Source: Pseudomonas sp. S09G 359
GTDB taxonomy: Bacteria > Pseudomonadota > Gammaproteobacteria > Pseudomonadales > Pseudomonadaceae
NCBI RefSeq assembly: GCF_002843605.1
Contig: NZ_CP025263.1
Coordinates: 6,561,501 to 6,625,500 of the forward strand
Reading direction: 5' to 3'
Length of the DNA: 64,000 bases
A program made the position numbers and the translations under genes. How positions within the stretch are numbered: the first letter of the stretch is position 1; every line of letters starts with the position of its first letter. The notes under the pieces are model-generated. The model ran no database searches, had not been told where the DNA came from, and saw nothing but the letters and a program-made list of their open reading frames with translations. Below are positions 8,376 to 18,286 of the stretch, piece by piece.

Positions 8376-9869
8376 TTACAGCTTGATCCAGGTCGCCTTC
8401 AGCTCGGTGTACTTATCGAAGGCGTGCAGCGACTTGTCGCGACCGTTGCCCGACTGCTTGAAGCCACCAAACGGCGCGGTCATGTCGCCGCCATCGTACT
8501 GGTTGACCCACACGCTACCGGCACGCAGGGCCTTGGCGGTCAGGTGCGCCTTGGAGATATCCGCCGTCCACACAGCTGCGGCCAGGCCATATTGGGTGTC
8601 GTTGGCGATGGCGATGGCTTCTTCGGCGCTGTCGAAGGTGATCACCGACAGCACGGGGCCGAAGATCTCTTCCTGGGCGATCTTCATGGCGTTGGTTACA
8701 CCGTCGAAAATCGTCGGTTCGACGTAGGTGCCACCGGTTTCTTCCAGGGTGCGCTTGCCGCCGGCGACCAACTTGGCGCCGTCAGCGTGGCCGGCTTCGA
8801 TGTACGACAGCACGGTGTTCATCTGCTGGGTGTCCACCAGTGCACCGACGTTGGTCGCCGGGTCCAGCGGGTTGCCTGGCTTCCAGCCCTTGAGGGCCTC
8901 GATCACCAGCGGCAGGAATTTATCCTTGATGGAGCGCTCCACCAGCAGGCGCGAGCCGGCGGTGCAGACTTCGCCCTGGTTAAAGGCGATAGCGCCGGCG
9001 GCGGATTCAGCGGCGGCTTGCAGGTCCGGCGCGTCGGCGAACACGATGTTCGGGCTCTTGCCGCCCGCTTCCAGCCATACACGCTTCATGTTCGACTCGC
9101 CGGAGCGGATCAACAACTGCTTGGCGATCTTGGTGGAACCGGTGAACACCAGAGTATCCACGTCCATGTGCAGAGCCAGCGCGTTGCCCACGGTGTGGCC
9201 ATAACCCGGCAGCACGTTGAACACGCCCTTTGGAATGCCGGCTTCAACGGCCAGGGCGGCGATGCGGATGGCGGTCAGCGGAGATTTTTCGGACGGCTTG
9301 AGGATCACCGAGTTACCGGTGGACAGCGCCGGCCCGAGTTTCCAGCAAGCCATCATCAGCGGGAAGTTCCACGGCACGATGGCACCGACAACACCCACAG
9401 GCTCGCGGGTCACCAGACCCAGTTGGTCGTGCGGGGTGGCCGCGACTTCGTCGTAGATTTTGTCGATCGCCTCGCCGCTCCAGCTCAGAGCATTGGCGGC
9501 GCCCGGCACGTCGATGCCCAGGGAGTCGCTGATCGGCTTGCCCATATCCAGGGTTTCAAGCAGCGCCAGCTCTTCGGCATTGGCCTTGAGCAGCGCGGCG
9601 AAACGGATCATGGTGGCTTTGCGTTTGGCCGGCGCGAGGCGCGACCAGACACCGGAATTAAAGGTGGCGCGGGCATTTTCCACGGCGCGCTGGGCGTCGG
9701 CGGCGTCACAGCTGGCAACAGTGGCCAGCAGGCGGCCATCGACCGGGCTGATGCATTCGAAGGTGTCACCGGAAACAGCGGCGGTGTATTCGCCATTGAT
9801 ATAGGCGCGGCCTTCGATCTTCAGATCCTTGGCGCGTTGTTCCCAGTCGGCACGGGTCAGGGTGGTCAT
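8376..9869 (-). CDS. kauB: Aldehyde dehydrogenase KauB/PuuC
   Basis: NAD(P)-dependent aldehyde dehydrogenase of 497 aa. Catalytic residues are visible: E267 in LEAGGKSPNIVFAD and C302 in NQGEVCTAGSRLL; the cofactor loop VFTGSTKIAK is at about 241-250. Closest families are PuuC (gamma-glutamyl-gamma-aminobutyraldehyde dehydrogenase) and Pseudomonas KauB (4-guanidinobutyraldehyde dehydrogenase) of polyamine and arginine breakdown. The ATG at 9869 has a GGAGGA ribosome site. By position it equals P. aeruginosa PA5312. It works downstream of oxidases such as the PuuB-like protein at 2249; substrate range is inferred. Confidence 0.93.
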   Translation of the reverse strand: MTTLTRADWEQRAKDLKIEGRAYINGEYTAAVSGDTFECISPVDGRLLATVASCDAADAQRAVENARATFNSGVWSRLAPAKRKATMIRFAALLKANAEELALLETLDMGKPISDSLGIDVPGAANALSWSGEAIDKIYDEVAATPHDQLGLVTREPVGVVGAIVPWNFPLMMACWKLGPALSTGNSVILKPSEKSPLTAIRIAALAVEAGIPKGVFNVLPGYGHTVGNALALHMDVDTLVFTGSTKIAKQLLIRSGESNMKRVWLEAGGKSPNIVFADAPDLQAAAESAAGAIAFNQGEVCTAGSRLLVERSIKDKFLPLVIEALKGWKPGNPLDPATNVGALVDTQQMNTVLSYIEAGHADGAKLVAGGKRTLEETGGTYVEPTIFDGVTNAMKIAQEEIFGPVLSVITFDSAEEAIAIANDTQYGLAAAVWTADISKAHLTAKALRAGSVWVNQYDGGDMTAPFGGFKQSGNGRDKSLHAFDKYTELKATWIKL

Positions 9870-10100
9870 GCGAGTGTCCTCCTCTTATTGAATACAAGGG
9901 CCAGGTGATGTCCCCCGGCAGCCTCAAAGAATTCTTTGCCCGGCCAGCCTGCTGTTCGGCTCAAGGCAGCTGCCACCCTAAACCAGCGGCTGGGGGTGTT
10001 TCAATATATTTGACATAACGCCGGTAAACGCCCTTGCGATGTTCATTTTAATAAACATAGACTTTGGGCTCTCCAACCGCAGGCCAGACGGGACACGCAC
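9870..10100. promoter_or_regulatory. kauB / cupin divergent intergenic region
   Basis: These 231 bp contain the promoters of kauB (-) and the cupin gene (+). An AT-rich stretch occurs at 10000-10060, including an imperfect palindrome TGTTCATTTTAATAAACA at 10038-10055 and TTGACA at 10009-10014. A regulator of polyamine catabolism may bind here, but I could not match a specific known operator. Confidence 0.4.
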
Positions 10101-10463
10101 ATGAGCATCCAGGACATCGTCGACTTCAGCCAAGCCAGCACCGCCCCCGAACGCTACCGCCCTGCTGCGGAAAAGATCATCAAGGGCGATCCCGAGCAAA
10201 CCGTCTACAACCACTACAACAGCCCGTGCGGCCAAATGAGCGCCGGCGTCTGGGAGGGTGAAGTCGGGCAGTGGAAGGTCAACTACACCGAGCACGAGTA
10301 CTGCGAAATTGTGCAGGGTGTGTCCGTGCTGCGCGATGCCGAGGGCAACGCCAAGACCTTGCGCGCCGGCGACCGCTTCGTGATCCCCGCCGGTTTCAAC
10401 GGCACCTGGGAAGTACTGGAGCCGTGCCGCAAGATCTACGTGGTGTTCGAGCAGAAAGCCTGA
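10101..10463 (+). CDS. Cupin-domain protein (Cupin_3 type)
   Basis: A 120-aa single-domain beta-barrel protein. The core has GQWKVNYTEHEYCEIVQG, a metal-site-like cupin motif with a His and two Glu, and GDRFVIPAGFNGTWEVLEP, typical of the family that includes (S)-ureidoglycine aminohydrolase-like cupins. No specific reaction can be assigned. It is divergent from kauB and may be co-regulated with it. A hairpin terminator follows 17 bp downstream. Confidence 0.85.
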   Translation: MSIQDIVDFSQASTAPERYRPAAEKIIKGDPEQTVYNHYNSPCGQMSAGVWEGEVGQWKVNYTEHEYCEIVQGVSVLRDAEGNAKTLRAGDRFVIPAGFNGTWEVLEPCRKIYVVFEQKA

Positions 10464-10479
10464 TCAATAAATGGCAGGC

Positions 10480-10517
10480 AAAAAAAAGCCCGACTCGTGA
10501 GAGACGGGCTTTTTTTC
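10480..10517. terminator. Bidirectional terminator between cupin gene and rpmG
   Basis: Stem AGCCCGACTC with loop GTGA and GAGACGGGCT, one A-A mismatch, flanked by A7 on the left and T7 on the right. It can end the cupin transcript (+) and the rpmB-rpmG transcript (-). Confidence 0.9.
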
Positions 10518-10534
10518 ACAAGGAGGAAAATCAA

Positions 10535-10690
10535 TTACTTGATTTTGCCTTCTTTGTAGATCACGTGCTTGCGAACGCGCGGGTCGAACATTTTCTTTTC
10601 GAGCTTGTCCGGGGTAGTACGCTTGTTCTTGTCGGTAGTGTAGAAGTGACCAGTACCGGCGCTAGAGATCATTCGAATCAATTCACGCAT
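10535..10690 (-). CDS. rpmG: 50S ribosomal protein L33
   Basis: A 51-aa protein starting [19 protein letters not shown] and ending [11 protein letters not shown], the bacterial L33 sequence. It is a small component of the large ribosomal subunit near the E site. The gene lies 11 bp downstream of rpmB, the usual rpmB-rpmG operon. It is the cysteine-free form, lacking the zinc-binding CxxC pairs found in some L33 paralogues. Confidence 0.97.
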   Translation of the reverse strand: MRELIRMISSAGTGHFYTTDKNKRTTPDKLEKKMFDPRVRKHVIYKEGKIK

Positions 10691-10701
10691 GATAAAGCTC
10701 C

Positions 10702-10935
10702 TTAGATCTTGCCAGCGGCGCGGATTTCGGCCAGCACGACAGTGATGCCACGCTTGTCGATGATACGCATACCTTTGGCAGATACACGCAGGCGAACAAA
10801 ACGTTTCTCTTCTTCAACCCAGAAGCGGTGATGCTGCAGGTTCGGCAGGAAACGACGACGGGTTTTGTTATTTGCGTGGGAAATGTTATTCCCAGTCACC
10901 GGACCCTTACCGGTAACTTGACAGACTCTCGACAT
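10702..10935 (-). CDS. rpmB: 50S ribosomal protein L28
   Basis: A 77-aa protein, [19 protein letters not shown], then a basic [11 protein letters not shown] segment, matching bacterial L28 in length and sequence. It is first in the rpmB-rpmG operon, read from the promoter at about 11084-11112 through a leader of roughly 140 nt. Confidence 0.97.
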   Translation of the reverse strand: MSRVCQVTGKGPVTGNNISHANNKTRRRFLPNLQHHRFWVEEEKRFVRLRVSAKGMRIIDKRGITVVLAEIRAAGKI

Positions 10936-11393
10936 GCCTCAGCCCTCTAAAACCACATGCCCAACCCGGCATGGGTTGGCCGCTTAATCTCTCAGTCATT
11001 TGGCGCCAGGCGCCGCGTTTCTTTAAGGGTCTTACCGGCTACACCTACAGTGAAGGAACCGGGCCCCTAGAAAAGAGCGCTGCTTTATACCAGAAAGACC
11101 CCAGTGCAACAACAGCCCGTGTGTTTTTCCTGGCGTAAATCTCGGCGACAGACGCCCGAACCGTTGCCAGGAGGGGCCGCTGTAACAGCCGACCGCTCGT
11201 CGCACAGAATCATTTACAGCCCCCGCGCGCGCAGTAATGCGCACGGCGAAACACGCTGAGGCGCCATCAAAACAGCATTTGAAGCAAAAGCACAGGCAAA
11301 AATGGGCTAGTCATTTATCAATCAGACCACTACGGTAGGTCTTTTCCAGACTGCACTCGCAGATGGGCCTTCGATCTGCAAAGGAAACCGAAC
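10936..11393. other. 458-bp intergenic region upstream of rpmB and the DppA-like gene
   Basis: No convincing gene is seen. On the minus strand it holds the rpmB promoter and leader; the leader contains two inverted repeats, CCAACCC/GGGTTGG (10962-10980) and a GGCGCC pair near 11005-11020. On the plus strand it holds the start region of the DppA-like gene, with AAAGGAAA just before its ATG. A 70-codon minus-strand frame at 11032-11244 looks like chance. Confidence 0.7.
11084..11112 (-). promoter_or_regulatory. Sigma-70 promoter of rpmB-rpmG
   Basis: On the minus strand TTGTTG (11107-11112) and TATAAA (11084-11089) are separated by exactly 17 bp. This is a strong housekeeping-type promoter, placed about 140 nt before the rpmB start. 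Confidence 0.75.
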
Positions 11394-12986
11394 ATGCGCC
11401 TCGCTGCCCTACCGCTATTGCTAGCCCCTCTCTTTATCGCCCCGCTGGCCAATGCCGCCAGTAACCTGAGCGTCTGCACCGAGGCCAGCCCCGAAGGGTT
11501 CGACGTGGTGCAATACAACTCGCTGACCACCACCAATGCCTCGGCCGACGTGCTGATGAACCGCCTGGTGGACTACGACGCAGCCAGCGGCAAGCTGGTG
11601 CCAAGCCTGGCGGACAGCTGGGACGTCTCGCCGGATGGCCTGACCTACACCTTCAAGCTGCACCCGGACGTGAAATTCCACCGCACCGAGTATTTCACCC
11701 CCAGCCGCACCCTGACCGCCGAAGACGTGCGCTTCAGCTTCGAGCGTATGCTCGACCCGGCCAACCCATGGCACAAGATCGCCCAGAGCGGCTTCCCCCA
11801 TGCGCAGTCCCTGCAATTACCCACACTGGTCAAAAAGATCGACGCCCTCGACCCGCTGACCGTGCGCTTCACCCTGGACCACGCCGACTCCACGTTCCTC
11901 GCGGCCCTGAGCATGGGCTTTGCCTCGATCTACCCAGCGGAATACGCCGACAAACTGCTCAAGGCCGGCACCCCGGAAAAGCTCAATAGCCAGCCGATCG
12001 GTACCGGGCCATTCATCTTCAGCCGTTTCCAGAAAGACGCCGTGGTCCGCTATAAGGCCAACCCGGACTACTTCGCCGGCAAACCGGCTGTGGATAACTT
12101 GATCTTCGCGATTACCCCGGACGCCAACGTACGCTTGCAGAAACTCAAGCGCGATGAATGCCAGATCGCCCTGTCGCCCAAGCCCCTGGATGTGGGCGAG
12201 GCCGAGAAAGAACCCGCGCTCAAGGTAGAAAAAACCGCAGCGTTCATGACCGCTTTCGTGGCCATCAACAGCCAGCACCCGCCGCTGGACAAGCCCGAAG
12301 TGCGCCAGGCGATCAACCTGGCCTTCGACAAGGCCAGCTACCTCAAGGCCGTGTTTGAAGGCACCGCCGAAGCCGCCAACGGCCCGTACCCAGCCAACAC
12401 CTGGAGCTACGCCAAAGACCTGCCGGGTTATCCACAGGACCTCGCCAAGGCCAAGGCGCTGCTCGACCGTGCCGGGCTCAAGGATGGCTTCAAGACCACC
12501 ATCTGGACCCGCCCTACCGGCAGCCTGCTGAACCCCAACCCGAACCTCGGCGCGCAACTGTTGCAGGCGGACCTGGCCAAAGTCGGCATCCAGGCCGAGA
12601 TCCGCGTGATCGAATGGGGCGAATTGATCCGTCGCGCCAAAGCTGGCGAGCACGACCTGCTGTTCATGGGCTGGGCCGGCGACAACGGCGACCCGGATAA
12701 CTTCCTGACCCCGCAGTTCTCTTGCGCGGCGGTGAAATCCGGCACCAACTTCGCCCGCTACTGCGACCCGGCGCTGGACAAGCTGATCAGCGCCGGCAAA
12801 ACCACCAGCGAGCAAGGGGTGCGCAGCAAGCTGTATCAACAGGCCCAGGCGCAGATCCAGCAGCAGGCGCTGTGGCTGCCGCTGGCGCACCCGACGGCGT
12901 TCGCCCTGGCACGCAAGAGTGTCGAGGGGTACCAGGTAAGCCCATTCGGGCGCCAGGATTTCTCCAAGGTCAGCGTCAAGCCCTGA
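11394..12986 (+). CDS. dppA: Peptide ABC transporter substrate-binding protein (DppA-like)
   Basis: Periplasmic solute-binding protein of 530 aa, SBP_bac_5 family. A signal peptide MRLAALPLLLAPLFIAPLANA precedes a mature domain starting SNLSVCTEASPEGFD. Family blocks include DSWDVSPDGLTYTFKLHPDVKFH and the cluster-1 region with LTAEDVRFSFERMLDP. It binds di- or oligopeptides for an ABC importer. No permease or ATPase genes lie beside it, so it probably feeds a transporter encoded elsewhere, like P. aeruginosa PA5317 (dppA5) in the same position. Ligand preference cannot be read from the sequence. Confidence 0.9.
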   Translation: MRLAALPLLLAPLFIAPLANAASNLSVCTEASPEGFDVVQYNSLTTTNASADVLMNRLVDYDAASGKLVPSLADSWDVSPDGLTYTFKLHPDVKFHRTEYFTPSRTLTAEDVRFSFERMLDPANPWHKIAQSGFPHAQSLQLPTLVKKIDALDPLTVRFTLDHADSTFLAALSMGFASIYPAEYADKLLKAGTPEKLNSQPIGTGPFIFSRFQKDAVVRYKANPDYFAGKPAVDNLIFAITPDANVRLQKLKRDECQIALSPKPLDVGEAEKEPALKVEKTAAFMTAFVAINSQHPPLDKPEVRQAINLAFDKASYLKAVFEGTAEAANGPYPANTWSYAKDLPGYPQDLAKAKALLDRAGLKDGFKTTIWTRPTGSLLNPNPNLGAQLLQADLAKVGIQAEIRVIEWGELIRRAKAGEHDLLFMGWAGDNGDPDNFLTPQFSCAAVKSGTNFARYCDPALDKLISAGKTTSEQGVRSKLYQQAQAQIQQQALWLPLAHPTAFALARKSVEGYQVSPFGRQDFSKVSVKP

Positions 12987-12993
12987 GCCTCTG

Positions 12994-13015
12994 GCCCGCC
13001 CCGCATGGGGCGGGC
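12994..13015. terminator. GC-rich hairpin at the end of the DppA-like gene and radC
   Basis: Perfect 9-bp stem GCCCGCCCC / GGGGCGGGC with a GCAT loop. There is no T-run, so it is a hairpin rather than a classical terminator on the plus strand. Its right edge touches the radC stop codon. Confidence 0.5.
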
Positions 13016-13689
13016 TACATCCACCCATATTCCGCCATCGACAGCGGGTCACCATCCCCCACGATGATGTGATCGAGCACCCGCACATCGACCATTTCCA
13101 AAGCCTTCTGCAGGATTTTGGTTAATTTTCGATCAGCTGCGCTCGGTTCCAGGCTTCCCGAAGGGTGGTTATGACACAGGATCAACGCCGCCGCGTTGTA
13201 GGCCAGTGCGCGCTTGACCACTTGCCGTGGGTACACGATGGCGGCATCGATGGTGCCCTCCGATAAAGCTTCGAAGCCCAGCACCCGGTGCCTGGAGTCC
13301 AGGAACAGACAACCGAACACCTCGTGTGGCTCATGACGCAACAACGCCTTGAGGTAATCACGCACGGCCACCGGGCTCTCCAGTACCGAGTCATTGCGTA
13401 AGCGCTCGGCCATATGGCGCCGGGACATTTCCAGCACCGCCTGCAACTGGGCAAACTTAGCCGGCCCCAAGCCCAATTGCTGGCTGAACAGCGTCTGGCT
13501 GGCCTCCAGCAGCGGTCGCAGCCCGCCAAACTGCGCCAGCAGATGGCGCGCCAGGTCGACTGCGCTCCAGCCGGACACGCCGGTACGCAGGAAGATTGCC
13601 AGCAATTCGGCGTCCGACAGACTCGCCGCCCCCCACTCCAGAAGCTTCTCCCGCGGCCGCTCTGCCAAGGGCCAATCACGAATGCTCAT
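13015..13689 (-). CDS. radC: RadC-family JAB/MPN domain protein
   Basis: A 224-aa protein with an N-terminal UPF0758 helical domain (helix-hairpin-helix-like, about residues 1-100) and a C-terminal JAB1/MPN metalloprotease-like domain. The JAMM motif is visible as CHNHPSG followed by a downstream Asp (AADRKL). RadC was once linked to DNA repair, but that role is doubtful and the real function is unsettled. The start at 13689 ([17 protein letters not shown]) is the family start; the frame is open to 13833 but that overlaps the coaBC promoter region. It is divergent from coaBC. Confidence 0.93.
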   Translation of the reverse strand: MSIRDWPLAERPREKLLEWGAASLSDAELLAIFLRTGVSGWSAVDLARHLLAQFGGLRPLLEASQTLFSQQLGLGPAKFAQLQAVLEMSRRHMAERLRNDSVLESPVAVRDYLKALLRHEPHEVFGCLFLDSRHRVLGFEALSEGTIDAAIVYPRQVVKRALAYNAAALILCHNHPSGSLEPSAADRKLTKILQKALEMVDVRVLDHIIVGDGDPLSMAEYGWM

Positions 13690-13832
13690 CTCACTTCCCT
13701 GTGTATGTGCGCCACTGTTGCCAGGCAGGCGCTGTGTTATCGTAGGCCCTCTTTTTTGCATGCGATTTCCCCTGGGGAGGGGGCATCGCACGCGCCATTG
13801 AACTGGCATCACTGAACTGGAAAGGCAAACCA

Positions 13833-15041
13833 ATGCAGCGTCTGTATCGGAAACGCATCGTTCTCGGCGTTGGCGGCGGCATTGCCGCCTACAAGAGCGC
13901 AGAGCTGGTCCGCAGGCTCCTCGACCAAGGCGCCGAAGTGCGCGTGGTCATGACCCGTGGTGGCAGTGAGTTCATCACCCCGCTGACCATGCAGGCCTTG
14001 TCCGGCCACCCGGTTCACCTGGACCTGCTGGACCCGGCCGCCGAAGCCGCCATGGGCCATATCGAACTGGCCAAATGGGCCGACCTGGTGCTGATCGCCC
14101 CGGCCACCGCCGACCTGATCGCACGCCTGGCCCAAGGCATCGCCGATGACCTGCTGACCACCCTGGTACTGGCCACCGACGCCACCGTCGCCATCGCCCC
14201 GGCCATGAACCAGGCCATGTGGCGCGACCCGGCGACCCAGGCCAACACTCAACTGCTGCAAAGCCGTGGCCTGAAAGTGTTCGGCCCGGCATCCGGCAGC
14301 CAGGCCTGCGGCGACGTGGGCATGGGCCGCATGCTCGAAGCCACCGACCTGGCGCTGTGCGCCGCCGAATGCTTCCAACACCTGGCCCTGACCGGCAAGC
14401 ACGTGCTGATCACTGCCGGGCCGACCCAGGAAAACATCGACCCGGTGCGCTACATCACCAACCATAGCTCAGGGAAAATGGGCTTCGCCCTGGCTGAAGC
14501 GGCGGTCGAGGCAGGCGCACGCGTCACCTTGATCACCGGCCCGGTGCATTTGCCGACCCCTGATCGCGTCACGCGAATCGACGTAGTCAGCGCCCGAGAC
14601 ATGTTGGCGGCCTGTGAGGCAGCTATTCCCTGCGATCTGTTTATCGCTTCGGCAGCGGTTGCAGACTACCGCCCGGAAGTCGTTGCCCCGCAAAAACTCA
14701 AGAAAGACCCTACAAGCGGCGACGGTCTGCTCCTGCAAATGGTGCGCAACCCAGACATCCTGGCCACTATCGCCACGCGCCCGGACCGTCCGTTCAGCGT
14801 CGGCTTTGCCGCCGAGACCGAGCACCTGCTGGACTACGCCGCACGCAAATTGAAAGACAAAAACCTCGACCTGATCGTTGCCAACGATGTCGCCAACCCG
14901 AGCATCGGCTTCAACAGCGAGGAAAACGCCTGCAGCGTGATCGACCGCGAGCTGCACGCCACCCTTTTCGCCCAGACCAGCAAGGGCAAGATTGCCCGCC
15001 AACTGATCTCTTTTATCGCCCAACGGCTGAACCAGGTTTAA
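13833..15041 (+). CDS. coaBC: Bifunctional phosphopantothenoylcysteine decarboxylase / phosphopantothenate-cysteine ligase
   Basis: Coenzyme A biosynthesis enzyme of 402 aa. The N-terminal CoaC part is an FMN-dependent decarboxylase with [14 protein letters not shown], catalytic H76 ([12 protein letters not shown]), PAMNQAMW and the substrate clamp [10 protein letters not shown]. The C-terminal CoaB part has [20 protein letters not shown] and KLKKDP, which bind and activate 4'-phosphopantothenate with CTP. It is followed by dut after only five bases, the classical dfp-dut pair. Confidence 0.97.
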   Translation: MQRLYRKRIVLGVGGGIAAYKSAELVRRLLDQGAEVRVVMTRGGSEFITPLTMQALSGHPVHLDLLDPAAEAAMGHIELAKWADLVLIAPATADLIARLAQGIADDLLTTLVLATDATVAIAPAMNQAMWRDPATQANTQLLQSRGLKVFGPASGSQACGDVGMGRMLEATDLALCAAECFQHLALTGKHVLITAGPTQENIDPVRYITNHSSGKMGFALAEAAVEAGARVTLITGPVHLPTPDRVTRIDVVSARDMLAACEAAIPCDLFIASAAVADYRPEVVAPQKLKKDPTSGDGLLLQMVRNPDILATIATRPDRPFSVGFAAETEHLLDYAARKLKDKNLDLIVANDVANPSIGFNSEENACSVIDRELHATLFAQTSKGKIARQLISFIAQRLNQV

Positions 15042-15046
15042 TTTCC

Positions 15047-15502
15047 ATGCACGCTTTGCAAGCCAAGATCCTCGACCCACGCATCGGCAACGAATTCCCA
15101 CTGCCGGCCTACGCCACCCCAGGCTCCGCCGGCCTCGACCTGCGCGCCATGCTCAAGCAAGACACCGTGCTTGAGCCGGGCCAGACCATTCTGATTCCTA
15201 CCGGCCTGTCGATCTACGTCGGCGACCCGGGCCTGGCGGCGCTGATCCTGCCGCGCTCCGGCCTGGGTCACAAACACGGGATCGTGCTGGGCAACCTGGT
15301 GGGCCTGATCGATTCGGACTACCAGGGCGAGCTGATGGTGTCGTGCTGGAACCGTGGCCAGACCGCATTTAACATTGCGGTCGGTGAGCGCATCGCCCAG
15401 CTTGTCCTGGTACCGGTGGTACAGGCGCACTTCGAACTGGTTTCGGAATTTGATGAAACACAACGTGGTGCAGGTGGCTTTGGGCATTCCGGTAGCCACT
15501 GA
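15047..15502 (+). CDS. dut: Deoxyuridine 5'-triphosphate nucleotidohydrolase (dUTPase)
   Basis: A 151-aa homotrimeric dUTPase that converts dUTP to dUMP, preventing uracil incorporation in DNA and supplying dTMP synthesis. The conserved motifs are visible: [10 protein letters not shown] (I), [10 protein letters not shown] (II), [11 protein letters not shown] (III, with catalytic Asp), the motif IV region GERIAQLV, and [10 protein letters not shown] (V). It forms an operon with coaBC. Confidence 0.97.
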   Translation: MHALQAKILDPRIGNEFPLPAYATPGSAGLDLRAMLKQDTVLEPGQTILIPTGLSIYVGDPGLAALILPRSGLGHKHGIVLGNLVGLIDSDYQGELMVSCWNRGQTAFNIAVGERIAQLVLVPVVQAHFELVSEFDETQRGAGGFGHSGSH

Positions 15503-15529
15503 CTAAGCTGAACCTGGCCGGGCGCTTTT

Positions 15530-15557
15530 GCCCGGCTGACGCCCCCGCCGGGCTTTT
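15530..15557 (+). terminator. Terminator after dut
   Basis: GCCCGGC (15530-15536) pairs with GCCGGGC (15547-15553) and is followed by TTTT. A third copy at 15517-15523 can pair with the 15530 arm instead, giving a competing hairpin. Confidence 0.65.
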
Positions 15558-15568
15558 CAGGACGAAGA

Positions 15569-15769
15569 ATGCGCGGACTTTATCAGCGAGATTTCCCTAG
15601 TGAAATCAATGCATTACGCGGAAAACAAGACGGGGCCCAAGCTCCGATGGCATTTTTGCACCACGAACTCTCTGCCGAAAACACCGTCATACCCTTCAGT
15701 TTGAGCCTGCCGGTCAGCCACTTTAAGGCCAGCCTTGCCCCCTTCAGATGGAGTTTCCCCCCGCGATGA
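15569..15769 (+). CDS. Possible short ORF coupled to algC
   Basis: A 66-codon frame starts MRGLYQRDFPSEINALRG and ends with a TGA that overlaps the algC ATG (15766) as ATGA, the layout of translational coupling. Its base composition is more AT-rich than neighbouring genes and I recognise no family. It could be a leader peptide or simply chance. It occupies most of the 263 bp between dut and algC. Confidence 0.25.
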   Translation: MRGLYQRDFPSEINALRGKQDGAQAPMAFLHHELSAENTVIPFSLSLPVSHFKASLAPFRWSFPPR

Positions 15770-17163
15770 GTACCGCAGCCCGAGTAGCCCCGACATTCCC
15801 CGACAGCATCTTTCGCGCCTACGACATCCGTGGCGTGGTGCCCAAGACCCTGACCGCCGAAACCGCCTACTGGATCGGCCGCGCCATCGGCGCCCAGAGC
15901 CTGGCCCAGGATGAGCCGAACGTTTCGGTCGGCCGTGACGGCCGCCTGTCCGGCCCCGAGTTGGTGGAACAACTGATCCAGGGCCTGGCCGACAGCGGCT
16001 GCCATGTCAGCGATGTGGGCCTGGTGCCAACGCCTGCGCTGTACTACGCCGCCAACGTGCTGGCCGGCAAATCCGGCGTGATGCTGACCGGCAGCCATAA
16101 CCCGTCGGACTACAACGGCTTCAAGATCGTCATCGCCGGCGACACCCTCGCCAACGAACAGATCCAGGCCCTGCACACCCGCCTGAAGACCAACGACCTG
16201 ACCAGCGGTGAAGGCAGCATCACCAAAGTCGACATCCTGCAGCGCTACTCTGATGAAATCACCCGCGACGTCAAACTCGCCCGCCGCCTCAAAGTGGTGG
16301 TGGACTGCGGCAACGGCGCGGCCGGCGTGATTGCCCCGCAATTGCTCGAAGCGCTGAACTGTGAAGTGATCCCGCTGTTCTGCGAAGTCGACGGCCACTT
16401 CCCCAACCACCACCCGGACCCGGGCAAGCCGGAAAACCTGGTGGACCTGATCGCCAAGGTCAAGGAAACCGGGGCCGACGTCGGCCTGGCCTTCGACGGC
16501 GACGGCGACCGTGTGGGCGTGGTGACTGAAACCGGCGAGATCGTATTCCCGGACCGCCTGCTGATGCTGTTCGCCCGCGACGTGGTGGCGCGCAATGCCA
16601 ACGCCGAGATCATCTTCGACGTGAAGTGCACCCGCCGCCTCACTCCGCTGATCAAGGAATACGGCGGTCGCCCGCTAATGTGGAAGACCGGTCACTCGTT
16701 GATCAAAAAGAAAATGAAGGAAACCGGCGCCTTGTTGGCCGGTGAAATGAGTGGCCACGTGTTCTTCAAGGAGCGCTGGTTCGGGTTTGACGACGGTATT
16801 TACAGCGCCGCTCGTCTGTTGGAGATCCTCAGCAAGGAAAAATCCACGGCAGAAGAGCTGTTTCAGACCTTCCCGAATGATATTTCTACGCCAGAGATCA
16901 ATATCCATGTGACCGAGGAGAGCAAATTCAGCATCATTGACGCACTGCACGATGCGCAATGGGGTGAAGGCGCCAACCTGACCACTATTGATGGTGTGCG
17001 AGTCGATTACGCCAAAGGCTGGGGCCTGGTGCGCGCATCCAACACCACACCGGTGCTGGTGCTGCGTTTCGAGGCGGATACCGAGGCTGAGTTGCAGCGC
17101 ATCAAGGACGTGTTCCACGCCCAGTTGAAACGTGTTGCCCCTGATCTCCAATTACCGTTCTGA
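15766..17163 (+). CDS. algC: Phosphomannomutase/phosphoglucomutase AlgC
   Basis: A 465-aa enzyme interconverting mannose-6-P/mannose-1-P and glucose-6-P/glucose-1-P, supplying alginate, LPS core and other polysaccharides. The phosphoserine is S110 in TGSHNPSDYNG, metal-binding DGDGDR follows in the second domain, and the phosphate-binding RASNTTP loop is near the C-terminus. The start MSTAARVAP at 15766 matches P. aeruginosa AlgC; an ATG six codons upstream is possible. argB follows after 19 bp. Confidence 0.97.
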   Translation: MSTAARVAPTFPDSIFRAYDIRGVVPKTLTAETAYWIGRAIGAQSLAQDEPNVSVGRDGRLSGPELVEQLIQGLADSGCHVSDVGLVPTPALYYAANVLAGKSGVMLTGSHNPSDYNGFKIVIAGDTLANEQIQALHTRLKTNDLTSGEGSITKVDILQRYSDEITRDVKLARRLKVVVDCGNGAAGVIAPQLLEALNCEVIPLFCEVDGHFPNHHPDPGKPENLVDLIAKVKETGADVGLAFDGDGDRVGVVTETGEIVFPDRLLMLFARDVVARNANAEIIFDVKCTRRLTPLIKEYGGRPLMWKTGHSLIKKKMKETGALLAGEMSGHVFFKERWFGFDDGIYSAARLLEILSKEKSTAEELFQTFPNDISTPEINIHVTEESKFSIIDALHDAQWGEGANLTTIDGVRVDYAKGWGLVRASNTTPVLVLRFEADTEAELQRIKDVFHAQLKRVAPDLQLPF

Positions 17164-17182
17164 TTTTTTACCGGAGCCCTGA

Positions 17183-18088
<906 letters not shown>

Positions 18089-18099
18089 ACGCTATAAAC

Positions 18100-18139
18100 A
18101 AAAAGCCCCCGCTCAATAACATTGAGCGGGGGCTTTTTT
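18100..18139 (+). terminator. Terminator after argB
   Basis: AAAAGCCCCCGCTCAAT and its complement form a stem of about 15 bp with a short AACA-containing loop, followed by T6. Strong intrinsic terminator. Confidence 0.95.
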
Positions 18140-18169
18140 ATGAGGCCTTCAAGGTGAAATGCAACCCAA

Positions 18170-18259
18170 TGTGGGAGCGGGCTTGCTCGCGAAGGCGGTG
18201 GGTCAGCCAGCACACCTATCAACTGACAAACCGCATTCGCGAGCAAGCCCGCTCCCACA
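18170..18259. repeat. REPIN, GCGGGC type
   Basis: Perfect 24-bp arms (18170-18193 and 18236-18259) begin TGTGGGAGCGGGCTTGC and enclose a 42-bp spacer with the shared GGTCAGCC...CTGAC pattern. It lies between the argB terminator and the 3' end of pyrE. Confidence 0.92.
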
Positions 18260-18286
18260 AAGGTTTTGCGATGCCTTTAAATGACC

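Noticed and set aside
11032..11244. Possible 70-aa gene on the minus strand between rpmB and the DppA-like gene
   Set aside because: No ribosome site, no family resemblance, and it overlaps the rpmB promoter and leader.
15648..15660. Sigma-54-like TGGCATTTTTGCA upstream of algC
   Set aside because: Only seven bases separate GG and GC in place of ten, so it cannot be a normal -24/-12 element, although algC is known to use RpoN in P. aeruginosa.
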